A DNA stretch of 64,000 nt from SHVO01 sp041905795. GTDB taxonomy: Bacteria > Pseudomonadota > Alphaproteobacteria > Rhodospirillales > Rhodospirillaceae. The position numbers were made by a program, and so were the translations under genes. Position 1 is the stretch's first letter, and each line of letters starts with the position of its first letter. The DNA is taken from positions 124,001-188,000 of the forward strand of contig JAYRKL010000002.1 of the NCBI GenBank assembly GCA_041905795.1. The letters run 5' to 3'. The notes under the pieces are model-generated. The model saw only the letters and a list, made by a program, of their open reading frames with translations, searched no databases and was not told the DNA's origin. Shown in pieces: positions 46,759 to 56,100 of this stretch.

Positions 46759-48954
46759 ATGCGGGCCATGAAAACGGCACTGTTCTGCGCGGCGGCTTGG
46801 GCGAGCCTCGGCCAAACCGCATCCGCGGCGCCACAACCGATGTCCACGGCCACCGCGGCCGATCTCATCCCGCACGCCATCATCCGCCGCGACACCTACG
46901 GCGTTCCGCATATCACCGCCGACACCGATGAAGCGGCGGCCTTCGCCATGGGCTTCGCCGTGGCCGAAGACCATGCCCTCGAGATGGGCAAGCTCTACCT
47001 GATCGCCCGCGGCGAGGCGGCGCGCTGGTTCGGCCCGGAGTACCTGGACGGCGATTTCGCCCAGAAGCGCATGGGCAACCTGGAAGGCGCGCGCCGTACC
47101 CTGGAGGAAACCGGCGACGGTTATCGCAGGTGGCTGCACGGCTTTGTCACCGGCGTGAACCATTACGCCCAGTTGCACCGCGCCGCGTTGCCGGAATGGT
47201 TCCCGACCGTGACCGAGGCGGACCTCATCGCTTTCAGCCATGAGGGGGCGTCGTCGTCGGCGGTGCGTGCGCCGCGCGCTGCTGGTGGGGAGGGCGGCGA
47301 GGGCAACGACGGCGGCCTCACCGATCCGGCCGGCGAGATCGGCTCCAATGCCTTGGCGATCTCGGGCGCGCGCAGCACCACCGGCGCGCCGATCCTGCTG
47401 GCCAATCCTCACCTGCGCTGGACCGCGCAATACTGGGAAGCGCAGATCACCGTGCCGGGACAGATCAATTTCTACGGCTCGCTCACCGTCGGCTTGGCGG
47501 TGTTGCGCGCGGGCTTCGGCGACAACATCGGCTACGCCCAGACCAATAATAATGTGGACCTGGTGGACCATTACGCGGTGCCGCGCGATCCCGGGACGCC
47601 GGGCAACTATGTCTTCAAGGGCAAGAGCACGCCCTTCAAGCGTCAGACCGTGCGGGTGGATGTGCTTCAGCCCACGGGGCAGGTCACCACCGAGGAACGC
47701 GCCTATCTCGCCACCGATTTCGGCCCGGTGGTGAGCCAGACCGCCGCCGCCGTCGTCGTCTCGCGCTCCGCCGACACTTGGCGGTTCCACGAAGGCTACT
47801 ACGATCTCTATTTCGCCAAAGACCTGGCGAGCTTCATGGCGATCCTGTCGCGCCAGCTGATCCCGTCGTCCAACTTCACGTATGCCGATGGCGACGGGAA
47901 CATCCAGTATCTCTGGAATTCAGCGCTGCCGAAACGCCCGGACCAGAGTGTCGACTATCTCGGTGTCGTGCCCGGCGATGACGACCGCTATTTCTTCGAC
48001 GGCGTGGTGCCGTTGTCCGAGGTGCCGCGCTTCCTCAATCCCGCCAGCGGCTATGTCATGAACTCGAACAATCCGCCGTGGTTCGCCACCGTGCGCGAGC
48101 GGCTGAATCCCTCGAAGTTCCCGAGCTATATGGAGCAGGGCGAGCCCGGCCTGCGCCCGCAACAGGCTTTGCACATGCTCGAGGCCCACAAAGGCAGGTT
48201 CTCGCCCGAGGATATCCGCAAGCTCAAGTACACGGCCCACCTGCTGATCACCGACCGCGTGCTGCCGGACCTGTTCGCGGCCGGCGCCCGGGTGAAATCG
48301 CCCTCCGCCGACCTGCGCAACGGCCTGCGCATCCTCAAGGCCTGGGACCGGCAGGCCGCCGCCAGGAGCAAGGGCGCCGTCCTGTTCCAGGCGTTCTGGG
48401 GGCTCTACGAACGCGCCGCCAAACCCGCCTTCCGCGAACCCTGGAGCAATGACCGGGTGATCGAGACGCCCACCGGCCTCGCCGATCCGGCAAAGGCCCT
48501 GGCGGCGCTGGAGCAGGCGGTGGCGCTGACCCGCGACGACTACGGCAAACCGGATGTGGCCTGGGGCGAGGTCAACCGCTACCGGTTTGGCGACATCGAC
48601 CTCCCGGGGCACGGCGGGCCGCAGGGTTTCGGCCAGTACACCGCGCAGACGTTCGACGCGCCGAAAGATCCGGCGGTGAAGCAAAACCTCGCCGGCCGTT
48701 CCGGCGCGCCCGCAGGCGGCGCGACCCCGATCCTCGGCGGCGGCGACGGCTGGGTGCTGCTGGTGAATTTCACCAAACCGGTCCGCGCCCAGGGCGTCCT
48801 GGCCTACGGCCAGAGCAGCGACAGCAGTTCAAAGCACTCCCGCGACCAGATCAAGCTGTTCGCCGCCAACAAGCTGCGGCCCATCTGGTTCACCGAAGCC
48901 GAGGTCAAAGCCAATCTTGAGCGTGAGTACAGGCCCGGCGAGGCCAAACGATGA
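46759..48954 (+). CDS. Penicillin acylase family N-terminal-nucleophile hydrolase
   Basis: The exported precursor has about 731 residues: signal peptide (ALFCAAAWASLGQTASA), alpha chain starting IIRRDTYGVPHITADT, spacer, and self-cleavage site before Ser196 in EIGSNALAISG, the nucleophile of the beta chain. Downstream NNNVDLVDHY and LANPHLRWTAQYWEAQI fit the family. It hydrolyses an amide bond in the periplasm; acyl-homoserine-lactone, beta-lactam and peptide amides are all possible. ATG 46759 follows GGGGGA by 5 bases. Overlaps the next gene by 4 bp. Confidence 0.9.
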   Translation: MRAMKTALFCAAAWASLGQTASAAPQPMSTATAADLIPHAIIRRDTYGVPHITADTDEAAAFAMGFAVAEDHALEMGKLYLIARGEAARWFGPEYLDGDFAQKRMGNLEGARRTLEETGDGYRRWLHGFVTGVNHYAQLHRAALPEWFPTVTEADLIAFSHEGASSSAVRAPRAAGGEGGEGNDGGLTDPAGEIGSNALAISGARSTTGAPILLANPHLRWTAQYWEAQITVPGQINFYGSLTVGLAVLRAGFGDNIGYAQTNNNVDLVDHYAVPRDPGTPGNYVFKGKSTPFKRQTVRVDVLQPTGQVTTEERAYLATDFGPVVSQTAAAVVVSRSADTWRFHEGYYDLYFAKDLASFMAILSRQLIPSSNFTYADGDGNIQYLWNSALPKRPDQSVDYLGVVPGDDDRYFFDGVVPLSEVPRFLNPASGYVMNSNNPPWFATVRERLNPSKFPSYMEQGEPGLRPQQALHMLEAHKGRFSPEDIRKLKYTAHLLITDRVLPDLFAAGARVKSPSADLRNGLRILKAWDRQAAARSKGAVLFQAFWGLYERAAKPAFREPWSNDRVIETPTGLADPAKALAALEQAVALTRDDYGKPDVAWGEVNRYRFGDIDLPGHGGPQGFGQYTAQTFDAPKDPAVKQNLAGRSGAPAGGATPILGGGDGWVLLVNFTKPVRAQGVLAYGQSSDSSSKHSRDQIKLFAANKLRPIWFTEAEVKANLEREYRPGEAKR

Positions 48955-49310
48955 CCGAGCCGGACACCACGCCGCCGAAAGAACCCGTCAGCTGGGCGCG
49001 GCGCCTGCGTATTTTCATGCTGGCGGTGACGGCGCTGGCCTTTGTCACCGCGGTGATCAAGGTGGCCCAGGGCGAGGGGCCGGCGTTGTGGTGGCTTTAT
49101 CTCATTTGCCTCGCGGGCCTGTTCGCCTTGGCCTGGGTCGAATCCTCCTGGGCGGTGTTCTCGTTTGTGCTCTATGTCGCGGTCTACAAGTTCATCCCGA
49201 TCCTGGATGAGGACAGCCGGCATTTGCGCAAAGTGGTGCTGATCCTGGGTATCCTCGTCGCCTGCGGCGCAAAGTGGCTGTATGACCGGCGCAAGGCGCG
49301 GGCGGCGTGA
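48951..49310 (+). CDS. Small integral membrane protein
   Basis: The 119-residue protein has three hydrophobic helices (about 20-40, 47-62 and 68-84, with a further segment near 93-107) and a basic C-terminus (YDRRKARAA). No family was recognised. It overlaps both neighbours by 4 bp (ATGA upstream, GTGA downstream), so acylase, membrane protein and CxxCH protein form a coupled set. Confidence 0.7.
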   Translation: MTEPDTTPPKEPVSWARRLRIFMLAVTALAFVTAVIKVAQGEGPALWWLYLICLAGLFALAWVESSWAVFSFVLYVAVYKFIPILDEDSRHLRKVVLILGILVACGAKWLYDRRKARAA

Positions 49311-50581
49311 AACCGGCGCCGGTTCTGGCGCTGCTGTTGTCGTCCGGGACCGCTCTGGCGGCGAACCCGGAATGGACGCTTCTTCCCGCTGACGTCAACG
49401 GCGCCATCGCCGCGCGCGACTGGCTGCCGCCGCCGGATCATCCCGCCATCGGCTATGACACGCGTGCGACCGACGATGCGGTGGCGCGGCTCGACCGGGC
49501 GCTGGGCGCGGGCCAAACCCACCTCGCGTTCGATCCAAAATCCGGCTATCTGGCGGCGCTGCTGGCGGCGCTGAAGGTGCCCGCCGGCAGCCAGCTTCTG
49601 GTGTTCGCCCGCACCAGTTTACAACGGCAGTACATCTCGCCGCAGACGCCGCGCGCGGTCTATTTCAACGACCAGGTCGCCGTGGCCTACATCAAGGATG
49701 CGCCGTTCATCGAGATCTCGGTGCAGGACCGGGCGCAGGGCCGGGTGTTCTACACGCTGGATCAAAAGAGCGGCGACCAGCAGATCGGCGCGCCGCCGCG
49801 GTTCGAGCGCCGCGACGACGAATGCCTGAACTGCCACCTGTCGCGCGTGTCCATGGGCGTGCCGGGGAGCCTGGACCGCAGCGTGGCGGCGACCGTCACC
49901 GGGCGGGTGATCGCGCGCCTTGGCGGCAGCACGCCCGATCATCGCACGCCGGTGTCCGAGCGCTGGAGCGGCTGGTACGTCACCGGCGCCGCGGGCGTGA
50001 CGCACGGCGGCAACAAAGCCTTGCCGGACGACAATATTCAGGCAGCGCCCATGGATATCAGCCCGCTCCTGGCCGGGCTGCCGCAGGCTGGCTACCCCTC
50101 GGCGAGCAGCGACGCGGCTCTGCATCTCCTGTTCGATCACCAGATGCAGATGGGCAATCTGCTCACGCGCATCGGTTGGGACGCGCGCATCGCGCTGTCG
50201 CAAGACGATGCCGCGCTGGCCGCGACATTGCTTGCCAATGACGCCAGGGAGGTGGCCGGCTATATGCTGTTCGTGGACGAGGCGCCGCTGACGCCGGTGG
50301 AGATGACCGCCACTGCCAAGGCCTTCAGCGCCCAAGGGCCTCGCGACGGCAAGGGCAGGGGGCTTTACCAGCTCGACCTCAAGACGCGCCTCCTGGCTTA
50401 TCCCTGCAGCTATATGATCTACAGCGAGGCCTTCGACGCCCTGCCCCGGGCGGCGCGCGATGCGGTCTACGCCCGCATGGTCGCACTGCTCGACGGCGGC
50501 AAGGTGCGCGAGGCCCAAGCCGTGCGTGAGATCCTCACCGCCACCAAGCCGTCGTTCCGGACCTATCTGGCCGCCAAGTGA
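49307..50581 (+). CDS. Exported protein with single CxxCH haem-type motif
   Basis: The 424-residue protein starts at GTG 49307 within the previous stop. It has a signal peptide (APVLALLLSSGTALA-ANP). One c-type haem motif, DDECLNCHLSR, lies near residue 173, and FDPKSGYLAALL..LLVFARTSLQRQYISPQTPRAVYFND precedes it. There is no other known domain. Similar exported single-haem proteins of unknown function occur in soil bacteria. Its coupling with a penicillin acylase is unusual. It overlaps the convergent GNAT gene by 19 bp. Confidence 0.75.
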   Translation: MKPAPVLALLLSSGTALAANPEWTLLPADVNGAIAARDWLPPPDHPAIGYDTRATDDAVARLDRALGAGQTHLAFDPKSGYLAALLAALKVPAGSQLLVFARTSLQRQYISPQTPRAVYFNDQVAVAYIKDAPFIEISVQDRAQGRVFYTLDQKSGDQQIGAPPRFERRDDECLNCHLSRVSMGVPGSLDRSVAATVTGRVIARLGGSTPDHRTPVSERWSGWYVTGAAGVTHGGNKALPDDNIQAAPMDISPLLAGLPQAGYPSASSDAALHLLFDHQMQMGNLLTRIGWDARIALSQDDAALAATLLANDAREVAGYMLFVDEAPLTPVEMTATAKAFSAQGPRDGKGRGLYQLDLKTRLLAYPCSYMIYSEAFDALPRAARDAVYARMVALLDGGKVREAQAVREILTATKPSFRTYLAAK

Positions 50582-51108
50582 TCGCTTGAAGCCTCATAGA
50601 ACCGCGTAGGTTCCTCGCGGCCACGCGCCGCAGCGAAATACATACCCTCGCCGGTGAAGCGCAATCCGCAACCTTCGAGCACTGCAATCGACGCGGCATT
50701 ATCCGGCTGGCAGCCGGCGTAGATCGCGCTGACACGCAGGTATTTAACCGCAGGCATCAGCACGGCGTGTGCAGCTTCACGCATGTAGCCCTGTCCTTGG
50801 AATTCTTGACCCATCCAGTAGCCCAGGCCGGCCTTGCGGTCTGGGGTCAGGAGAGCTTCAATCCAGCCCATGAAGCGGTCGTCGGACGCACGGACGATAG
50901 CGAACGGCATGGCCTTGCCCTCCACCGCCCAGGCTAATGCCTTGCCGATGCGAGTGGCCGCCATCTCAATCGTCATGGGCGCGGGCCAGCTGGCTAGCCA
51001 GCGTGCGACTTCCGGCGTCATAAGGCGCGCGACCTCGTGCGCGTCGGCCGGCGTTATGGCCCGTAAAATCAAGCGCGACGTAACCAGCGCGGGGAAAACG
51101 TCAGACAT
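50563..51108 (-). CDS. GNAT family N-acetyltransferase (RimJ/RimL-like)
   Basis: The 181-residue protein starts TSRLILRAITPADAHEVARLM, the RimJ/RimL N-terminal pattern. The acetyl-CoA loop is YWMGQEFQGQGYMREAAHAV (Q-x-x-G-x-G/A type), followed by LRVSAIYAGCQPDNAASIAVLEGCGL. It probably acetylates an N-terminus or small amine. It is divergent from the TetR gene at 51166 with 57 bp between. Confidence 0.88.
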   Translation of the reverse strand: MSDVFPALVTSRLILRAITPADAHEVARLMTPEVARWLASWPAPMTIEMAATRIGKALAWAVEGKAMPFAIVRASDDRFMGWIEALLTPDRKAGLGYWMGQEFQGQGYMREAAHAVLMPAVKYLRVSAIYAGCQPDNAASIAVLEGCGLRFTGEGMYFAAARGREEPTRFYEASSDHLAAR

Positions 51109-51129
51109 TTCAGTGGGCTACGTTGTCAC

Positions 51130-51158
51130 TTGACTGATCGGTAAACAGGTCCATATTC
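51130..51158 (+). promoter_or_regulatory. Promoter/operator of the TetR gene at 51166
   Basis: TTGACT (51130-51135), 17 bp, ATATTC (51153-51158). TTGACTGATCGGTAAA is symmetric at 12 of 16 positions (TTNACNGATCNGTNAA). The same TTGACTNANCGGTNAAC frame recurs in the promoter at 51889. Autoregulation is inferred. Confidence 0.55.
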
Positions 51159-51165
51159 CTTACCC

Positions 51166-51792
51166 ATGAGGTGCACGCCCAACAACACCAAGCAGAAGCT
51201 GGTCGACACGGCTTGGCAACTGCTGTGGACGTCCAGTTATGGCGCCGTCAGCGTCGACGACATCTGCAAGGCTGCGGGAGTCAAGAAAGGCAGCTTCTAT
51301 CACTTTTTCCCGTCCAAGGTCGATCTGGCCATCGCCGCCATGGAAGAGACCTTCGCCAGCATCAAGCCCGAGTACGACGCCATGTTCTCGGCCGGCAATC
51401 CGCCGCTGCAGCGGTTCTCCGACCTCGCCGAACATATGATCGCCGGCCAGGAAGACGCCGCCAAGCGCTACGGCAAGGTCTGCGGTTGCCCCTGTATTTC
51501 CTTGGGTTCCGAGATGGCCGGCCAGGAAGTGGCCGTGCGCGAGGCCTTCGATAAGATCTCTGTCGGCAAGGAACGCTACTACGAAAACGCCATCCGCGAT
51601 CTCATCGCCGAGGGCCTGGTTTCCGCCGACACCGACGCCAAGGCCAAGGCCGGCGAACTCTCCACCTTCATCGTCGGGCAGTTGACCGTGGCCCGCATCC
51701 AGAACGACCTCGGCGCCCTGAAACGCACCCTCAAGACCGGGATGTTCAAGGTGCTCGGCGTCGCCGCCGAACACGCCAAACGCGTCGCCTGA
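51166..51792 (+). CDS. TetR/AcrR family regulator, likely of RND efflux
   Basis: The 208-residue protein has an N-terminal HTH (YGAVSVDDICKAAGVKKGSFYHFFPSKVDLA; recognition part KKGSFYHFFPSK). The C-terminal domain holds CGCPCISLGSEM, three Cys in a short run that could sense thiol-reactive compounds, as in the NemR/AcuR-like subgroup. It has its own terminator. Just downstream is a promoter with a related operator that now drives only a broken RND gene, so this was probably the local efflux repressor. Confidence 0.88.
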   Translation: MRCTPNNTKQKLVDTAWQLLWTSSYGAVSVDDICKAAGVKKGSFYHFFPSKVDLAIAAMEETFASIKPEYDAMFSAGNPPLQRFSDLAEHMIAGQEDAAKRYGKVCGCPCISLGSEMAGQEVAVREAFDKISVGKERYYENAIRDLIAEGLVSADTDAKAKAGELSTFIVGQLTVARIQNDLGALKRTLKTGMFKVLGVAAEHAKRVA

Positions 51793-51849
51793 AGCTCCGT
51801 TAGAGGAATAACCAACCGCCGTCCGGCCGCCGCACAGCGGTCCTGTCCT

Positions 51850-51877
51850 CCGCCGCGCAACCCGCGGCGGTTTTTTT
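51850..51877 (+). terminator. Rho-independent terminator of the TetR gene
   Basis: Stem CCGCCGCG / CGCGGCGG with CAACC loop, followed by seven T (51871-51877). Confidence 0.92.
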
Positions 51878-51888
51878 GCAACCGATAT

Positions 51889-51917
51889 TTGACTTACCGG
51901 TCAACTAGTCTTAGATA
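51889..51917 (+). promoter_or_regulatory. Promoter/operator in front of the RND pseudogene
   Basis: TTGACT (51889-51894), 17 bp, TAGATA (51912-51917). The inverted repeat TTGAC-TTACCG-GTCAA (51889-51904) overlaps the -35 and shares its frame with the TetR gene's own promoter. It is followed by GGAGAA and ATG 51960. Confidence 0.6.
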
Positions 51918-51959
51918 CCGCGCCACGCATTGCACTGCATCATGTTCCGGAGAACGTCC

Positions 51960-52314
51960 ATGTCCGTTTCCGCCTTCGTCAAAGACCGCACCTTGCTGCT
52001 CGGCACCGCCGCCGCCGTCATCCGGCCAGGCGCAAGCGGCGATCACTAAAATCCTGGACGAAACCCTGCCGCCCGGCATGGCTATGAGTGGACCGAGCTG
52101 ACCTACCAGCAGATCCTCTCAGGCAACACCGCGCTGATCGTGTTCCCGATCTGCGTGCTGCTGGTCTACCTAGAGCATTTTCCGATGAAGTGGATGCCGG
52201 TTCATCGCAGAAAATGCGACCAAACCAAAGAGATCAGAGCATGATCGCGATTCAATATGATTCGATCATGCTCTGGTGCTGGCGGCCCAGTACGAAAGCC
52301 TGTTCCTGCCATGA
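51960..52314 (+). pseudogene. Remnant of an RND efflux pump gene (deleted, frameshifted, interrupted)
   Basis: ATG 51960 starts a short frame (MSVSAFVKDRTLLLGTAAAV) that resembles a membrane anchor and stops at 52047-52049. A second frame from 52021 encodes QAQAAITKILDETLPPGM. After one missing base at 52082/52083 the frame continues YEWTELTYQQILSGNTAL, then CVLLVYL, the AcrB-type periplasmic-to-membrane region. A 103-bp repeat follows at 52172-52274. Removing exactly that repeat restores VYL-VLAAQYESLFLP before a stop that overlaps the dioxygenase ATG. A normal pump has about 1040 residues, so most of the gene is gone. Confidence 0.88.
52172..52274. mobile_element. 103-bp palindromic repeat (MITE-like) inserted in the RND remnant
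   Basis: The ends are AGAGCAT and ATGCTCT (inverted). The second half forms a hairpin of AGAGCATGATCG (52236-52247) and CGATCATGCTCT (52263-52274) with a 15-base loop. The first half contains CCGATGAAGTGGATGCCGG, related to the GAAAAGTGG..CCGG repeats at 5637 and 28364. It resembles abundant intergenic repeats of Rhizobiales. No clear target duplication is seen (at most CT). There is no coding content, so any movement would need an enzyme supplied elsewhere. Confidence 0.75.
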
Positions 52315-53075
52315 CCCAATCTCTCCCCGCCGTGTTCTTCGGCCATGGCTCGCCCATGAACGCGCTCGACCGCAACCGCTATACCGAGGCCTGGCGCGCT
52401 TTCGGCGACAGCATTCCCCGCCCGCGCGGCATCCTCATGGTCTCGGCCCATTGGCTGGGCCAGGGTACCCGTGTCACCGCCGTGGCCAAGCCCAGGACCA
52501 TCTATGATTTTCACGGCTTCCCGCCGGCGCTCTCGGCGGTGAAATACGAGGCGCCCGGATCGCCCGAGATTGCCCGCGAGGTCGCCGATGCGACCGGCGC
52601 CGCGCCCGACACCTCCTGGGGCCTGGACCACGGCACATGGTCGGTGCTGGTGCACGCTTTCCCCAAGGCCGACGTGCCGGTGCTGCAATTGTCCCTCGAC
52701 GCCGGCAAATCCTTCGCCGAACACCTGGACCTGGGCGTGCGCCTGGCGCCCTTGCGCGAGAGAGGCATCCTGATCGCCGCCAGCGGCAACGTCGTCCACA
52801 ACCTGCGCCGGCTCGACTGGCAGGCGCCGGAGGCGGCCTTCGACTGGTCGCGGCGTTTCGACGAAGAGGCGAAACGGCTCATGACCACGGCGCCGGCGGA
52901 TGTGGTGAAACTCGCCGGCCATCCCGACTATGCGCTGGCGGTGCCGACGCCGGAGCATTTCCTGCCGCTGCTCTATGTGGCGGGTGTGGCGAAAGCCGCG
53001 GCAACGCCGGCCAGGGTGCTGGTGGACGGTTACGCCATGGGCGCGCTGTCGATGACGGCTTACACCGTCCCCTGA
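52311..53075 (+). CDS. DODA-type extradiol ring-cleavage dioxygenase (LigB superfamily)
   Basis: The 254-residue protein has FFGHGSPMNAL with the first metal His (residue 11), VSAHWLGQGTRVT with the second, GLDHGTWSVL (third His), ASGNVVHNLRRLDW, and the C-terminal PTPEHFLPLLYVAG. This pattern is that of YgiD/4,5-DOPA dioxygenase. It opens catechol-type rings using Fe or Zn. Its ATG overlaps the end of the RND remnant, suggesting the deletion placed it under the efflux promoter at 51889. Confidence 0.9.
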   Translation: MTQSLPAVFFGHGSPMNALDRNRYTEAWRAFGDSIPRPRGILMVSAHWLGQGTRVTAVAKPRTIYDFHGFPPALSAVKYEAPGSPEIAREVADATGAAPDTSWGLDHGTWSVLVHAFPKADVPVLQLSLDAGKSFAEHLDLGVRLAPLRERGILIAASGNVVHNLRRLDWQAPEAAFDWSRRFDEEAKRLMTTAPADVVKLAGHPDYALAVPTPEHFLPLLYVAGVAKAAATPARVLVDGYAMGALSMTAYTVP

Positions 53076-53126
53076 AAGCGCGCGCGCCTCTCGCGCCCCC
53101 GGAGACCCCCGCTCCGGAGACCCCCG

Positions 53127-56100
53127 TTACTCGGCGGGCTGCGGCAGGTGCGAACCGCCGCCGGCGGCGCGTTTGGCGGTGTGGTCGGTGGCGAGCACCA
53201 GGTACACCGCCGGCACCACGAACAGGGTGAACAGCGTGCCGATGGAGATGCCGCTGGCGATCACCAGACCAATCGCAAAGCGCGCGGCGGCGCCGGCGCC
53301 GCTGGCGAGGATCAGCGGGAACACGCCGAACACCATGGCCGCGGTGGTCATGAGGATCGGCCGCAGGCGGATGCTGGCGGCTTCCTCCATGGCCTCGCGC
53401 TTGGAAAGGCCTTTCTCCTGGGCCTCGTTGGCGAATTCCACCAGCAGGATCCCGTGTTTCGAGATCACGCCCATGAGCGTCACCAGGCCCACCTGGGTGT
53501 AGATGTTGAGCGACGCCCCGCCGAGGCCGGTGGAGACGAACAGCAAGGCGCCGGCGATCGACATGGGCACCGACACCAGGATGATGATCGGGTCGCGGAA
53601 GCTCTCGAACAGCGCCGCCAGCGACAGGTAGATCACGATCAGCGCGAAGCCGAAGGTCACCAGGAAGCCCGACGACTCCTTGACGTACTGGCGCGACTGC
53701 CCGCCGTAGTCGAGGTAGTAGCCGGCGGGCAGCGTGCGCGCCGCCAGGTCTTGCAGGTATTTGACCGCGTCGCCCAGCGGCACGCCGATCATCGGCACGC
53801 CGCCGATGGTGGCGGCGTTGAGCTGCTGGAAGTGGTTCAGCGACTCAGGGATGGTCTTGGTGTTGATCTTGGCGATGGTCGACAACGGCAGCATGTCGCC
53901 CTTGGGGGTGCGGATCTGGTAGTTCAGCAGCTGGTCGACGTTGAGGCGCGAGCGCTGCTGCACCTGCGGGATCACGCGGTATGAGCGGCCTTCCAGGCTG
54001 AAGTAGTTGACGTAGCCGCCGCCGAGCATCGATGCCAGCGCGTTGCCGACGTCCGACATGGACAGGCCCAGCTGCGCCGCCTTGTCGCGGTCGATGTCGA
54101 CCTGGGCTTCGGGGAAACTCACCCGAAGGTCGGAATTGGCGAAAATGAACATGCCGCTTTTCTGGGCTTCCTGCAGGAAGGCGTTGGAGACCTCGGCCAG
54201 CTGGCTGAAGGGCTGCGTGGTCGAGATGGCGACCTGGACCGGCAATCCGAAGGCGCCGGGCAGGGCGGGCGGCGAGAACACGCCGATCTGCGCGCCCGCC
54301 ACCTGGTTGAAGTCTCCCTGCAGCGCCTGCGACACGACCTTGGCCGAGCGGCTGCGGTCTTCCCACGGCTTCATGACGTAGCCGGAGAACGAGTTGCCGG
54401 GCGACATGAACTGGAAGGTGTGGGCGATCTCGGGATACTTTGCCGACATTTCGCGCATCTGGCGGCCGTAGAGCAGGGTCTGATCGAACGTGGAGTTGCT
54501 GGCGAAGGTGGCCGAGGCGATGAAGAAGCTCTGGTCTTCTTCCGGCGCCAGTTCGTTGTTGGCGGTGGAATACAGGAAATAGATGCTGACCAGGATGATC
54601 GACGCGAACACCAGGGTCACCGGCAGGGTGTCCAGGCTGGAACGCAGCATCCCCATGTATTTCGCGTGGATGCGGCCGAAGGTGCGGTCGATCCGGGCCA
54701 CCAGGCGGGTTTCCCAATTGTCCTCGCCGTGATGGGCGCGCAGCATGCGCGAGCACATCATCGGCGAGAGGGTGAGCGCGATGATCGCCGAGATGGTGAC
54801 GGCGCCGACCAGCGTCAGGGCGAATTCCACGAACAGCGAGCCGGTGAGGCCGCCCTGGAAGCCGATCGGCACGAACACCGCGATCAGCACGATGGTCATG
54901 GCGATGATCGGGCCGCCCAGTTCGCGCGCCGCGGTGACGGCGGCGTCGAACGGCGTCATGCCTTCTTCCAGATGGCGGGTGACGTTCTCGACGACGATGA
55001 TGGCGTCGTCCACCACCAGGCCGATGGCGAGCACGATCGCCAGCAGGGTGAGCAGGTTGATGGAGAACCCGAACAGCAGCATCATCGCGAAGGTGCCGAC
55101 CAGCGACAGCGGCATGGCGATCACCGGGATGATGACGGCGCGGGGGGATCCCATGAAGGCGAACACGACGATGGTGACGATCACCAGGGCTTCCACCAGG
55201 GTGCGCACCACTTCGGTGATCGAGGCGTTCACGAAGGCGGTGGAGTCGTAAACGATCTCGCCGGTCAGGCCTTCGGGCAGCTGGGCGGCGACCTCGGGGA
55301 ACAGGTCGCGCACGCGCTTGGTGACCTCCAGCAGGTTGGCGCCGGGCGCCACCTGGATGCCGATGGAGACGCTGTTGTTGCCGTCGAAGATGAAGGCGGA
55401 GTCGTAGTCTTCCGAGCCCAGCGACACCTTGGCGACGTCGGCCACGCGCACGATGGCGTCGCCGCTCTGCTTGATCACCAGGTTCTCGAACTCCTCCACC
55501 GTGTGCAGGCCGGTGGAGGCGGTCAGCGACACCTGCACCATCTGGCCCTTGGTGTTGCCGAGGCCGGAGATGTAGTCGTTCTGGGCCAGGGCCTGGCGGA
55601 CGTCGGCGGCGGTGACGCCGACCGCGGCCAGTTTGTCCGGATCCATCCACACACGCAGCGCGAAGTTCTTGGCGCCCAGGATCTCGGCGGTCTGCACGCC
55701 CTGGACGGCCTGGAACTTGGGCACCACCACGCGCACCAGGTAGTCGGTGATCTTGTTCTGCGGCAGAACGGTCGAGGCGAAGCCCATGTACATGGCGTCG
55801 ATGCCGGCGCCGACGGTGATGCTCAGCACCGGCTGCTGGGATTCCGGCGGCAGCTGGTTCAGCACCGAGTTGATCTTGGTGTTGATCTCGGTCAGCGCCT
55901 TGTTGGCGTCGTAGTTGAGCCGCAGCTGCACGGTGATGGTCGATGCGCCCGAGCGGCTGGTCGAGGTCATGTAATCGATGCCGTTGGCCTGGGCGATCAC
56001 CTTCTCCAACGGCGTGGTGATGAAGCCCGCGACTACGTCGGGATCGGCGCCGTAATAGAAGGTGGAGACGGTCACCACCGCGCTTTCCGACTGCGGGTAC

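Noticed and set aside
51960..52049. Short 29-codon frame at 51960 as a functional small protein
   Set aside because: It runs directly into out-of-frame RND sequence and looks like the stump of a deleted membrane-protein gene; no independent family support.
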